From Porphyromonadaceae bacterium UBA7048 (GTDB taxonomy: Bacteria; Bacteroidota; Bacteroidia; Bacteroidales; Muribaculaceae), in NCBI GenBank assembly GCA_002493945.1, contig DLAL01000065.1:13334-59315 (forward strand): DNA of 45,982 nt, read 5' to 3'. A program made the position numbers and the translations under genes. Of this stretch, positions 17,440 through 25,630 are shown piece by piece. The notes beneath the pieces are model-generated. The model was given only the letters and a program-made list of their open reading frames with translations. It was not told where the DNA came from and did not search any database. Each line of letters opens with the position of its first letter. Position 1 is the stretch's first letter.

Positions 17440-17837
17440 GATTCGGAGGGTGTGGTATAGTGGTCCGCCATAGCGGACAGGATGCGCTGCACGGCTTTCT
17501 CGACCGAGCGGTATGACTTGACGCGGTCAGCCACATAGACGAAAGCCAGGTCGACACGCAGCCCCTCGGGAAGCGTGTACTGCTGATGACCCAGACGATA
17601 AGCCTCGCGGATGCGACGCCGCATGAGCACGCGGTCCACGGCATGGCGCAGACGCTTCTTGGGGACGGAGATGAGGAAGGCCACAGGCGCGTCGGACTTA
17701 CGGCGGCTGTCGCGCATGGCCACGGCGCGCAGCGGATATACAAGGTGCGAAAAATCAGCACCGCCCGGTCCGAAGAGTATCTCTACGGCACGGGGGGAGC
17801 ATAACTTTTCTTTCTTGTACAGTCCGAGCTTCTTCAC
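17436..17837 (-). CDS. rnpA: Ribonuclease P protein component
   Basis: Protein subunit of RNase P (133 residues), which binds the catalytic RNA and helps mature the 5' ends of tRNAs. It carries the basic signature helix RHAVDRVLMRRRIREAYRL (normally RNR..R..RE), preceded by the strand VAFLISVPKKR. Translation starts at GTG (17837-17835), overlapping the hemD stop in a GTGA junction. The location between hemD and yidD, rather than next to rpmH and dnaA, is the Bacteroidales arrangement. Confidence 0.93.
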   Translation of the reverse strand: MKKLGLYKKEKLCSPRAVEILFGPGGADFSHLVYPLRAVAMRDSRRKSDAPVAFLISVPKKRLRHAVDRVLMRRRIREAYRLGHQQYTLPEGLRVDLAFVYVADRVKSYRSVEKAVQRILSAMADHYTTPSES

Positions 17838-18577
17838 TGATTCTTGCTCAGATAGAGGTCGATGGCGGCAGGCATCGACGGAGCTTCGGGCGACGGAGCC
17901 TCGATGTCGAGACGCAGACCGGCGTCGGTGATTGACTTGGCCGTGGCAGTTCCGAGGGCGGCTATGGCGATGTCGTCCTGCTTGAAGTCGGGGAAATTCT
18001 TCAGCAGCGATTCGATTCCCTGCGGGCTGAAGAATACCAGCATATCATAGTCGAAAGCCTCGTCAGGGGTGAAGTCGTTGCTGACAGTGCGGTACATGGC
18101 CGCCGACGTCACGTCGATCTTGTTACCCGACAGCAGAGCGGCCTCGCTGCCGTTGTTCACGTCACTGACAGCAAGCAGATACTTGTCGGTCTTGTGCTTC
18201 TGCATCTGCGGAATCAGATCGGCGAGCTTGCCTGTCTTGGATGCGAATATCTTGCGCTTGCGGTACACTATATACTTTTGGAGATAATTGGCAATCATCT
18301 CGCTGGAGCAGAAGTACTTCAGCGTTACGGGGATGGTGATGCGCATCTCTTCGCACAGGCGGAAGAAGTGGTCAACGGCCGTTTTTGCCGTGAATACTAT
18401 AGCTGAAAAATCGGCTATATTGACTTTCTGCTGACGGAAATCCTTGGCCGACAGACCCTCAATCTTTATGAAAGGGCGAAAAACAACTTCGACTCCATAC
18501 TTCTCTGCGAGGTCATAATACGGCGATTTTTCGGAGGTCGGCTTAGGCTGCGAAACTAATATTTTCTTTATCTTCAC
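17834..18577 (-). CDS. hemD: Uroporphyrinogen-III synthase (HemD-like)
   Basis: A 247-residue cytoplasmic enzyme of the HemD fold, expected to close and invert hydroxymethylbilane to uroporphyrinogen III. Motifs are spread thinly in this family; visible ones are FSAIVFTAKTAVDHFF in domain 1 and YDMLVFFSPQGIESLLKNFP with AALGTATAKSITDAGLRLDIEAPSPEAPSM in domain 2. The start is GTG (18577-18575); no upstream ATG is in frame. Many Bacteroidales carry this gene with rnpA even where the rest of haem synthesis is absent, so its real substrate here is not certain. Confidence 0.85.
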   Translation of the reverse strand: MKIKKILVSQPKPTSEKSPYYDLAEKYGVEVVFRPFIKIEGLSAKDFRQQKVNIADFSAIVFTAKTAVDHFFRLCEEMRITIPVTLKYFCSSEMIANYLQKYIVYRKRKIFASKTGKLADLIPQMQKHKTDKYLLAVSDVNNGSEAALLSGNKIDVTSAAMYRTVSNDFTPDEAFDYDMLVFFSPQGIESLLKNFPDFKQDDIAIAALGTATAKSITDAGLRLDIEAPSPEAPSMPAAIDLYLSKNQ

Positions 18578-18601
18578 TCTTCTTGAATAATTGTCTGTTG
18601 G

Positions 18602-19570
18602 TTATGCTGACAAGTCGCGCAAATACGTGCCCAACACATATACTGCGCAACAGGGTATTACTTCGAGAGTGCAAAGGTACAAAATAAAATAAAGCAACGA
18701 GCCAATCCCTGTGTAAAAAATTCGTAAACCTTTAATTATGAAAAGCAATCTTGAAATGCTTTCAACTGATAATGAGATAATTAGTAAAATCCAGTACAAT
18801 TCAGGCCTGAACACCATCAGAATGGCCGGAACGGTCAGTGCAAGCCCCGCGAAGGACTCTGACGCTATGAATCCGTCCACCCACTTGCGACGGTCCTCCG
18901 CACGCCCGAAGGCATAGCCAACCGTCTCGTAGGCCGCAAAACGGAAGATGGTATAGGCCGCCAACAGACCCATAGCGGCAGTCGCTCCGGCGAAACCGGT
19001 CGACTCCGCCGGACCGGGAAGATTGTACACCACAAGTCCGCCGAACACCACGTAGATGAGCATCAGTACCATCGTCATGGAGAACGACGCGGTGTGCCCC
19101 TCGTCGAACACGTTCGGCCGGCGGCGCACTCCCAGCAGCTCGTGGCGGTAGGTCTTGAGAGCGCGGCGCAGTCCGTCGGCACAGAAGGCCGCAAGAAGCA
19201 GAGTGCCCATCATCAGGGCTATCAGGGGAGTGCCTGTGGCCGACCTGTTCTCCATCGGCTTCAGTCCTTCCTTAGCTCCGGAGGGTGGTATAGAGGCTAT
19301 GGCCGCAAGGCTGTCGGCCTGAGCCTGCCGGATGGAGTCCGATACTTCCACGGGGATGAATCCGGGGATGACGCCTGAGGTGGTGTCGGCTGCTATAGAG
19401 TCGACTATCGACGTATAGATGACCGTGGTGTCTGTACGGACATATGCCGCATCATCGGCCGAAGGGCCATAGCTGTAGTCGGACTGCGGATGACGCACAA
19501 TCCTTACGTATGGCGCGGCCGCGCTGCCGGCGGCTGCAGCGAAAGCGGTGCTGTCCGTACCTGCGGCCAT
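18602..19570 (-). CDS. DUF4271 membrane protein
   Basis: A 322-residue protein of the Bacteroidota DUF4271 family. The first ~115 residues are low-complexity and predicted soluble. About seven membrane segments follow (PLIALMMGTLLLAAFCADGL, FSMTMVLMLIYVVFGGLVVY, GATAAMGLLAAYTIFRFAAY, FAGLALTVPAILMVF, YWILLIISLSVESISRLLFI, IGSLLYFILYLCTLEVIPC). Function unknown; its genomic link to hemD is conserved. Its ATG shares one base with the stop of the LOG gene (TGATG). The 3' end is noticeably AT-richer than the rest and contains a promoter box for hemD. Confidence 0.85.
   Translation of the reverse strand: MAAGTDSTAFAAAAGSAAAPYVRIVRHPQSDYSYGPSADDAAYVRTDTTVIYTSIVDSIAADTTSGVIPGFIPVEVSDSIRQAQADSLAAIASIPPSGAKEGLKPMENRSATGTPLIALMMGTLLLAAFCADGLRRALKTYRHELLGVRRRPNVFDEGHTASFSMTMVLMLIYVVFGGLVVYNLPGPAESTGFAGATAAMGLLAAYTIFRFAAYETVGYAFGRAEDRRKWVDGFIASESFAGLALTVPAILMVFRPELYWILLIISLSVESISRLLFIIKGLRIFYTGIGSLLYFILYLCTLEVIPCCAVYVLGTYLRDLSA
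18672..18679 (-). promoter_or_regulatory. Internal -7 box upstream of hemD
   Basis: TACCTTTG on the minus strand, a full match, placed inside the last codons of the DUF4271 gene about 95 bases before the hemD GTG. A TTG lies 23 bases upstream. It would let hemD-rnpA-yidD-tatD be transcribed apart from the upstream genes. Confidence 0.55.
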
Positions 19571-20151
19571 CAGGCGTTGAATTTAGTGGGGAATATCTCG
19601 TGCGACGGCTCGGCCAGCGCATACTTCACGGCCTGCTCCACATCAGTGGCCACGGCATAGAGGCTGCGGTACTTGGCAGGCATGAATCCCTGCTCGATGC
19701 AGCGCTCGAGCATCTCCAGCATCGGGTCATAATAGCCGTTGACGTTGTAGATGACTATATTTCCGTCGTAGAGTCCGAGCTGGCGCCAGGTCAGAATCTC
19801 CATCAGTTCCTCGAATGTGCCTATGCCGCCCGGCAGGGCTATCGACGCTGTCGACAGACGGGCCATCGTGGCCTTGCGTGTGTGCATGTCGGGCACAATC
19901 TCGAGCTGCGACAGGGCGGTATTGTGCCATCTGCGGTCCACCATGAACTGCGGTATCACGCCTATGGCCGTGCCGCCGCGCTCGAGGACGCCGCGCTCCA
20001 CGGCTTCCATCAGTCCTGTCTTGCCTCCTCCTGTCACCAGACGTGCTCCGGCCAGGGCAAGGGCTTGGCCCAACTCGTAGGCGGCATTGACGTAGACGGG
20101 GTCGAGGCGGTCCGACGACGCGCAGTAAACAGTGACGGTATGCTGTTCCAT
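19570..20151 (-). CDS. LOG-family nucleotide phosphoribohydrolase
   Basis: A 193-residue Rossmann-fold protein of the LOG (TIGR00730) family, which hydrolyses the N-glycosidic bond of nucleoside monophosphates (cytokinin-activating enzymes in plants, PpnN-like enzymes in bacteria). Diagnostic parts are VTGGGKTGLMEAVERG, MHTRKATMARLS and the PGGIGTFEELMEIL motif (PGGxGTxxE) holding the catalytic Arg/Glu pair. It lies 24 bases after the Ig-like gene and is fused head-to-tail by one base to the DUF4271 gene. Confidence 0.93.
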   Translation of the reverse strand: MEQHTVTVYCASSDRLDPVYVNAAYELGQALALAGARLVTGGGKTGLMEAVERGVLERGGTAIGVIPQFMVDRRWHNTALSQLEIVPDMHTRKATMARLSTASIALPGGIGTFEELMEILTWRQLGLYDGNIVIYNVNGYYDPMLEMLERCIEQGFMPAKYRSLYAVATDVEQAVKYALAEPSHEIFPTKFNA

Positions 20152-20175
20152 ATGTGCGGATATTCTGTTGAATGT

Positions 20176-22257
20176 TTATCTGAAAGTGTTCTGACGCATG
20201 CCCGAGCCGCTCAGCGATGTCGATGAGCCGTTGGTGCCGCGGCGGTTGCGGTTGTTGCGGCCGGTCTTGTCGAAGGGGTTGTACTCCGAGTCGTACATGC
20301 CGTCCTCCTCTTCTTCCTCATCCTGCGGAGCCTGCTCGCCGCGCTTGAGCTTGGGCTTATTCTTCTTTATGGCGTTGGGCTTCTGGGCGTCCACGGGCAG
20401 CTCGTCGACAATCCACGTCTGCTCCACGTCCCAGTTTTTCTTCAGGTTGAGCTTCTTGGCGAAGTAGTACACCTCCTCGGGCTGCTGACGCACCGAGTCC
20501 ACGGGATTGCCCGTATCCCACTTGCCGTTGCCATTGCTGTCGATGAAAAGACGGGCATAGTATGTGCCCGGATTGAGGAAGCGGAAGTCGACGGTCGATT
20601 CGCCCGCGGCCTTGGCGGAGCGGTACTGCGGCTCATCCGACGACGAAAGCAGCTCGACCACCACGGGAATGCTGTCGAGTCCGGGCAGGGTGAACTTCAG
20701 GTTGGAATAGTCCTCGAGGTTGCGGATGGAGAATTCCTGCGAGAAGGGCCTGTTCCACGTGCCGTAGATGCTCGTGAAGGCGAGGGTGTCCACGCTGAAG
20801 CGGTATTTGTCGCCCCCGGTCCACGGCAGGTCGATGTAGCGCCGCATCAGCGGATCGAGGCTGTCGGGCTTCAGCTCGAAGGGCACGGGAGTCCATACGG
20901 TGTCCTTCTGTATCTCCAGATGCACACCTTTATCGTCAATATTCTCTATCGGCACATTGACGCTTATCATGAACGGACGGTTGATGTCCTGAGTGGTCGT
21001 CATCGCCGATATCGAGAGATACTCCATGTCGGGCGGCGGCAGGAAGGTGGTGTCGCCCGTCACGGAATCCACGGTGAAGAGCGGACGCTCCTCCTCGTCC
21101 TTTTTCTTCTTCTTTTTCTCATCCTTCTTCTTGTTCAGATCGCGGAAGAAGAAGCGGATGGTGTCGGTGGTCCACACTATCCGGTCGGTTGTATCGGTCT
21201 TGAGATACTTCACGGCGAGCCGCAGCGAGTCGGCGGCCACCACTGCCGTATCAGCTATCCAGTACTCAAGCGAGTCGCGGGTGGCATTGGCCTTCAGACG
21301 GGCCCACTCCGAGATCTCGCGTCCGGCTCCGGGTGCGCCGTCCACTATGGTTATCTCCGGCAGCGTGTCCACCGGAGCGGAGAAGTTGATGTTGATGCGC
21401 CGGCGCTCGTCGCGCTTGTGGTCGAGCATGTACAGCGGCTTGTAGCCGACGTTGAACCACGTCAGCAGTATGTCGTTCGGCAGATAGCTCACACCCTGAC
21501 GCGTCACGATGGAGTCCTCGCCGTTGGAGGCGTAGAGGGTGTCCGTGACCATGACGGGAACTATCTCCGGCACCACGAGGCTGTCGTAGAACGCTATGTC
21601 CTCCGAGCGGTCCCAGTGATAGTCGCGGTTGATGTCGTTGATGGCGAACACACGGTAGGCACCGGGCTTGAGATTGCGGATGGTGAACTGTCCGTATTGA
21701 TTGGTACGTGCCACGCGCTCCAGAGGCAGAGTCGTCAGCGCCGTGTCCGAAAGGTTGGAGTATACGCCCACGAGCATACCCTGCGCCGGCTCCAGGTTCT
21801 CGGCCTGCAGCACCATGCCAGATATGCGGAGCGAGTCGATGACGTCGCCAGTCGAGAAGTCGATGGCGAAGCCGTCGAGGATGTTTCCTTCGTTGAGGTC
21901 CTTGATGGCGTCGGCGAAGTCCACGGTGTAGGTAGTGTTCGGGATGAGTGTGTCCTGAAACTCCACCGACAGGCGCCGGCCGTTCGACGACACCCGCGGA
22001 GGCGTGGTCTGCGCAGGCGACACTATGACCTTGTTGAAAGCGTCCTCGAGCTGTATGTTCTCGTCGAAGACCGCCGTCAGACGCGTCTTGTTCACACCCG
22101 TGGCACCCGGCATAGGGTCGGAGCGCAGGAAGACAGGCGGAGTCTCGTCGCGCGCGCCGCCTTCCGGACGGCCCATGCTCGCGCAGGCCCCGAGCAGCAG
22201 AGCCATGCAGCTCCACAGCAGCCATGTCATGCCGCCTTTGTTCATCCCGTGACGCAT
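20176..22257 (-). CDS. Ig-like domain lipoprotein (SbsA-type), large
   Basis: A 693-residue exported lipoprotein. The signal ends in the lipobox LLGAC (Cys 25). Residues ~35-130 form a bacterial Ig-like (Big_5/SbsA) domain beginning DETPPVFLRSDPMPGATGV and ending VDFADAIKDLNEGN. A carboxypeptidase-regulatory-like fold comes next (YGQFTIRNLKPGAYRVFAINDINRDYHWD). A Lys-rich charged linker (~380-400) leads to more beta domains, with a DxDxDG-like segment IDSNGNGKWDTG and a basic/acidic tail. It is typical of a Bacteroidota surface lipoprotein of unknown role. It begins two bases after the polyprenyl synthase stop; a start at the second Met (22245) is equally possible. Confidence 0.85.
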   Translation of the reverse strand: MRHGMNKGGMTWLLWSCMALLLGACASMGRPEGGARDETPPVFLRSDPMPGATGVNKTRLTAVFDENIQLEDAFNKVIVSPAQTTPPRVSSNGRRLSVEFQDTLIPNTTYTVDFADAIKDLNEGNILDGFAIDFSTGDVIDSLRISGMVLQAENLEPAQGMLVGVYSNLSDTALTTLPLERVARTNQYGQFTIRNLKPGAYRVFAINDINRDYHWDRSEDIAFYDSLVVPEIVPVMVTDTLYASNGEDSIVTRQGVSYLPNDILLTWFNVGYKPLYMLDHKRDERRRININFSAPVDTLPEITIVDGAPGAGREISEWARLKANATRDSLEYWIADTAVVAADSLRLAVKYLKTDTTDRIVWTTDTIRFFFRDLNKKKDEKKKKKKDEEERPLFTVDSVTGDTTFLPPPDMEYLSISAMTTTQDINRPFMISVNVPIENIDDKGVHLEIQKDTVWTPVPFELKPDSLDPLMRRYIDLPWTGGDKYRFSVDTLAFTSIYGTWNRPFSQEFSIRNLEDYSNLKFTLPGLDSIPVVVELLSSSDEPQYRSAKAAGESTVDFRFLNPGTYYARLFIDSNGNGKWDTGNPVDSVRQQPEEVYYFAKKLNLKKNWDVEQTWIVDELPVDAQKPNAIKKNKPKLKRGEQAPQDEEEEEDGMYDSEYNPFDKTGRNNRNRRGTNGSSTSLSGSGMRQNTFR

Positions 22258-22258
22258 A

Positions 22259-23233
22259 TCAGAACTGACGGGCTATGATGAAGTCGAAGAGGTCGGCCAG
22301 CTGACGGCATATGTCGGCGTCGGGCAGTCCGGCGAGTTTGGCCACGGCTTCGTCGCGCAGCCTGTACATGACGTCGAATGACATGTCGATGCCGCCGTTG
22401 TCGCGGGCGAAAGCCTGAAGGTAGGCAATCTCCTCGTCCGAGAGACTGGTCCGGTCGAGCATCTCCGTCACCTTCTTGCGCTGAGCCTCGTCGGCCTTTT
22501 CCAGCGCCAGCAGTATCGGCAGCGACACCTTGCCTTCGCGCAGGTCGTTGCCCGTAGGCTTGCCCACCAGATCAGAGGGGAAGTAGTCGAACACATCGTC
22601 GCGTATCTGGAAGCAGCGTCCGAAGAGACGGGCGAAGTCAGTCAGCGCGTCAAGAGCCTCGGCCGGCGCACCGGTGGCGAAGCAGCCCATGCGCGCGCTC
22701 GCCACGAATAGCGACGCCGTCTTGTAGTCGATGACCCGGTAGTAGTTCTCTACACTCAGCGAGTGCTCGCGTGCATTGTATATCTGCTCTATCTCGCCCA
22801 GACTCAGGCTGCGGCCCAGGGAGCACAGCGCGTCTATGATGCGTATGTCGTCTGTGAATATCGCCTCCTGCATGGCCGACGATGTGAAGAAGTCGCCCAC
22901 AAGCACGGCGATATGGTTGTCCCACACAGCATTCACGGTAGGTCTGCCGCGACGGGTCATAGAATTATCCACAACGTCGTCGTGGATAAGTGAGGCGTTG
23001 TGGATAAGTTCGACAGCAGCGGCCGCCGCTATCACACGGTCATCGGCCGGCCCGAACATCCGCGCGCACATAATCAGCATCAGAGGACGCAGTTGCTTGC
23101 CCTTGCAGCTGAGAAGCGACAGCACAATCTTGCTCATCATGGAGTTCGACGTCTGAAGCCTGGTGTGTATACGTTCGTTGAGCCGGTCAAGGTCGGCCCG
23201 GTGTATGGTGGATATGTTTTCGAGTGTGCTCAT
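22259..23233 (-). CDS. Trans polyprenyl diphosphate synthase
   Basis: A 324-residue prenyltransferase that lengthens isoprenoid diphosphates, probably making the side chain of menaquinone (IspB/HepT-like). The first Asp-rich motif is DDVVD (85-89) in LIHNASLIHDDVVDNS, and the second is DDVFD (212-216) in FQIRDDVFDYF; GKQLRP (45-50) binds the diphosphate. Absence of two extra residues in the first motif argues against a short-chain farnesyl synthase of type I/II. It is the first gene of an eight-gene leftward operon, with a -7 box 18 bases upstream. Confidence 0.9.
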   Translation of the reverse strand: MSTLENISTIHRADLDRLNERIHTRLQTSNSMMSKIVLSLLSCKGKQLRPLMLIMCARMFGPADDRVIAAAAAVELIHNASLIHDDVVDNSMTRRGRPTVNAVWDNHIAVLVGDFFTSSAMQEAIFTDDIRIIDALCSLGRSLSLGEIEQIYNAREHSLSVENYYRVIDYKTASLFVASARMGCFATGAPAEALDALTDFARLFGRCFQIRDDVFDYFPSDLVGKPTGNDLREGKVSLPILLALEKADEAQRKKVTEMLDRTSLSDEEIAYLQAFARDNGGIDMSFDVMYRLRDEAVAKLAGLPDADICRQLADLFDFIIARQF

Positions 23234-23258
23234 TATTGCGCAATAATCTGCAAAATTA
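23232..23258 (-). promoter_or_regulatory. Promoter and 16-bp perfect palindrome at the polyprenyl synthase start
   Basis: The -7 box TAATTTTG lies at 23251-23258 on the minus strand. Immediately downstream, ATTATTGCGCAATAAT (23232-23247) is a perfect palindrome covering the predicted transcription start and the first bases of the ATG. The leader would be only about 10 bases long. Confidence 0.6.
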
Positions 23259-23306
23259 CAAAAAATTCAGTAATATGCAGTTAATCGCGTTTTCTTTAAT
23301 TATTTT

Positions 23307-24035
23307 TTACTTCGACTTTGTACCGTCCTCCTTGAAGTCTCTGAGGGTAAGTTCTATCTGTGGAACTATGAGGGCTTCCATGATTTTATACCCTTCGACA
23401 TTCGGGTGCAGTCCGTCGTAGGTGTACTCGGGCTTCAGCGACACACCGTCCTCGGCAATCAGAGCAGAGTAGTAGTCGACCACGGGAAGATCATACAGAT
23501 ATGCCAGCCGACATATGCGGCTGTTGAGACTTTTTATCTTGTCCGGCGTATTCTCGATTTCGGCTCTCCACGGTATGTTGGCAGCCGGCAGCAGAGTGGT
23601 GAGGATGACCTTGCTCCCGTGCATCATGGCCTGCTCGACCATAGTGCGTATGTTTCCGAATGTGATGTCCTCGTTATAGGGATGAGAGTTTTCGGCGATG
23701 TCGTTGATTCCTCCGTTGATGACCACCACCGCAGGCTCCAGGTCTGTCACGTCACGGCGGAAGCGGGTCACGAAGGCGTAAGTGGTCTGTCCGCTGATGC
23801 CGCGTCCCACATAGTTGGGATGAGCGCCGAAGAATTCGCCACGGTCGCGCACCCAATGGTCGGTTATTGAGTTCCCGACGAACACCACGCGGTCGTCGGC
23901 CTTCTCCCGTTTCAGCTGTTCGTTCGATGCGGCATATCGGTCGAAGTCTCCCCAGTGTCCGGCCACAGCCGTTGCCGGAAGAGTCATCCCGAGCCACGCT
24001 GCCACAGCGAGGACAGCGATAGTCCTGTTTTTCAT
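23307..24035 (-). CDS. SGNH/GDSL-family esterase, exported
   Basis: A 242-residue hydrolase with a signal peptide (AVLAVAAWLGMTLPATAVAG). Block I is FVGNSITDHW (nucleophile Ser 56), where the usual GDS is GNS. Block III is GGIND, and block V is DGLHP with D207 and H210 completing the triad. This matches the PAF-acetylhydrolase-like SGNH enzymes common in Bacteroidales, which remove acyl groups from glycans or lipids; the substrate cannot be told. It stands alone between two AT-rich spacers and carries no polysaccharide-utilisation partners. Confidence 0.88.
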   Translation of the reverse strand: MKNRTIAVLAVAAWLGMTLPATAVAGHWGDFDRYAASNEQLKREKADDRVVFVGNSITDHWVRDRGEFFGAHPNYVGRGISGQTTYAFVTRFRRDVTDLEPAVVVINGGINDIAENSHPYNEDITFGNIRTMVEQAMMHGSKVILTTLLPAANIPWRAEIENTPDKIKSLNSRICRLAYLYDLPVVDYYSALIAEDGVSLKPEYTYDGLHPNVEGYKIMEALIVPQIELTLRDFKEDGTKSK

Positions 24036-24086
24036 AGTCTTGTTATATTTGTTAAAAAATTAATTCTATAACTATTTAATATACAT

Positions 24087-24107
24087 CAAATTAACGTTGT
24101 TAATTTG
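24087..24107. repeat. 9-bp perfect inverted repeat upstream of the SGNH gene
   Basis: CAAATTAAC and GTTAATTTG separated by GTT, in the AT-rich spacer between the AlbA_2 gene and the SGNH gene (52 bases before its ATG). It could be an operator or the weak terminator of the upstream gene; there is no T-tract. Confidence 0.4.
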
Positions 24108-24138
24108 TTAACTTGCACAATTTTCCTTGTTAAAAGAC

Positions 24139-25524
24139 CTACTTCACAAGAAGCCAGTATTTGCCATTATATATCACCTTGCCCTTGCGTTTAAGGGCCG
24201 ACAGGAGGTTTGTGAGTTTGTCATAACGCTGTTGGTCCGTCATATATTCCGGCAACATTTTTCCAATCAGAGTGAATAAATCAATTCTCTCAGCCTTTCC
24301 ATATTCCCGGATATAATCGAGTATAAGTCTTTTGAAATAGTCATCATCAAAACTTCGGTTCTTGATGTATGAAGCCTTCAAGCCCACATGTTGAGTCGGC
24401 GCCACGACTTTGGACGACAGAAACACATTCGGATACCGTCCTTCTACATATCCTTTCTTCCGTAGATAGTTGGCTGCCTCTCGTGAAATGGAATTACCTT
24501 TCTGAACAGAATCCAGGAGCATAATATCCGCTATGGAGAAACATAGCTTTTCATCCTCGTACTCTATCACATCTATGTGACTGCTCCGAGAATAATCCTG
24601 ATGGGCGATAGCATTGTTGAGAGGTTCTCGAAGAGTGAACGTATCATAACGTGACATAGACTCAGGGAACATCGAGCCGGAGACCGTGTAGGTATATGTC
24701 GTGTTGCGGATTATGGACCCGATCTCCTCTATAGCAAGAATCATCGGTATCGTAAACACCTTGAAGTCCTTGTTGCTGTCCCTTTCGTCTCTGAGAAACC
24801 AACGGACCTTACAAATCGACGGATTAAGAAAGTGGTCGCTCTCCGGTCTGCCGAGCAGGATGATGGTCGTACGCGTAATGGCCGATTTCCTCGTAAGTTT
24901 AGCCTTGTTAAGAAACACCTCATCCGTCCAACTATCTATTTCGGCATCACGGGCACCATTGAAGAGTTCCTTGTACTTTTCACGGGCCACAGCTATAGCC
25001 TTCGGCTCGAGATCATCGATTGTCGCATCCGGTATAATCTGTGCTGACCAATCATCCACTGCAAGTGACTCATTGAGGATGCAGTCAAGTCTCGACTTTG
25101 ACATCTCCACAAGATTATCCTCTACCCGTTGCCATAATTTTTTATGGGCATAGACCGGAAGGCGAGGCATATGACGCGGTATGTTGATTACCCAGACTTT
25201 TCTGTTGGTGTCAGAAGTGATGAATTCTTCTATCTTCAGTCCTTCGGTGGGCAAGTTCGGACATTCACGCACCAACCTGAGCGTTGATGTCTGCGGGTCG
25301 TAGTTATACGTATCGGTTCCGATAATATCAAGAGAGTGGTCTTTGACTCCAATCACTAAATGACCGCCGTTCATACTCGATATGGCTGCCACATAAGATA
25401 TGACATCATCCCCTTCCTTGCCGTTGAAGAGATGTTTGAGATTCTTGAATTCTTTCCAGTCACATGCTTCGTTCTCGCAAGGAAAGCGTTCTTGAAGATA
25501 TTTCTGTAATTCTTTTTCCGTCAT
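24139..25524 (-). CDS. AlbA_2 (Schlafen-like) domain ATP-binding protein
   Basis: A 461-residue cytoplasmic protein. The N-terminal ~130 residues are an AlbA_2/divergent AAA-4 domain (ENEACDWKEFKNL, ISSMNGGHLVIGVKDHSLDIIG). The middle holds a GHKL-like ATP-binding core (FTLREPLNNAIAHQDY, EDEKLCFSIAD). The C-terminus (YDKLTNLLSALKRKGKVIYNGKYWLL) looks like a winged helix. Such proteins are called transcriptional regulators or RNA-binding proteins, and related ones occur in defence islands. The gene is clearly more AT-rich than its neighbours and has its own promoter (25572-25603), which suggests acquisition from elsewhere. No partner gene is seen. Confidence 0.85.
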   Translation of the reverse strand: MTEKELQKYLQERFPCENEACDWKEFKNLKHLFNGKEGDDVISYVAAISSMNGGHLVIGVKDHSLDIIGTDTYNYDPQTSTLRLVRECPNLPTEGLKIEEFITSDTNRKVWVINIPRHMPRLPVYAHKKLWQRVEDNLVEMSKSRLDCILNESLAVDDWSAQIIPDATIDDLEPKAIAVAREKYKELFNGARDAEIDSWTDEVFLNKAKLTRKSAITRTTIILLGRPESDHFLNPSICKVRWFLRDERDSNKDFKVFTIPMILAIEEIGSIIRNTTYTYTVSGSMFPESMSRYDTFTLREPLNNAIAHQDYSRSSHIDVIEYEDEKLCFSIADIMLLDSVQKGNSISREAANYLRKKGYVEGRYPNVFLSSKVVAPTQHVGLKASYIKNRSFDDDYFKRLILDYIREYGKAERIDLFTLIGKMLPEYMTDQQRYDKLTNLLSALKRKGKVIYNGKYWLLVK

Positions 25525-25571
25525 AACCGTGGAGGAGTTTGCTCTGTTAAACGCATAGTTGGTTCCGCATA

Positions 25572-25603
25572 CAAATATACTTATTGTTTTTTAAGTCTGC
25601 AAG
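25572..25603 (-). promoter_or_regulatory. Promoter of the AlbA_2 gene
   Basis: -7 box TATATTTG (25572-25579) and a CTTG (25600-25603) separated by exactly 20 bases on the minus strand, a near-ideal Bacteroidota promoter, 48 bases before the ATG at 25524. Confidence 0.65.
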
Positions 25604-25630
25604 TATGATTCCGTGCGTTTCCTCTTTGCT

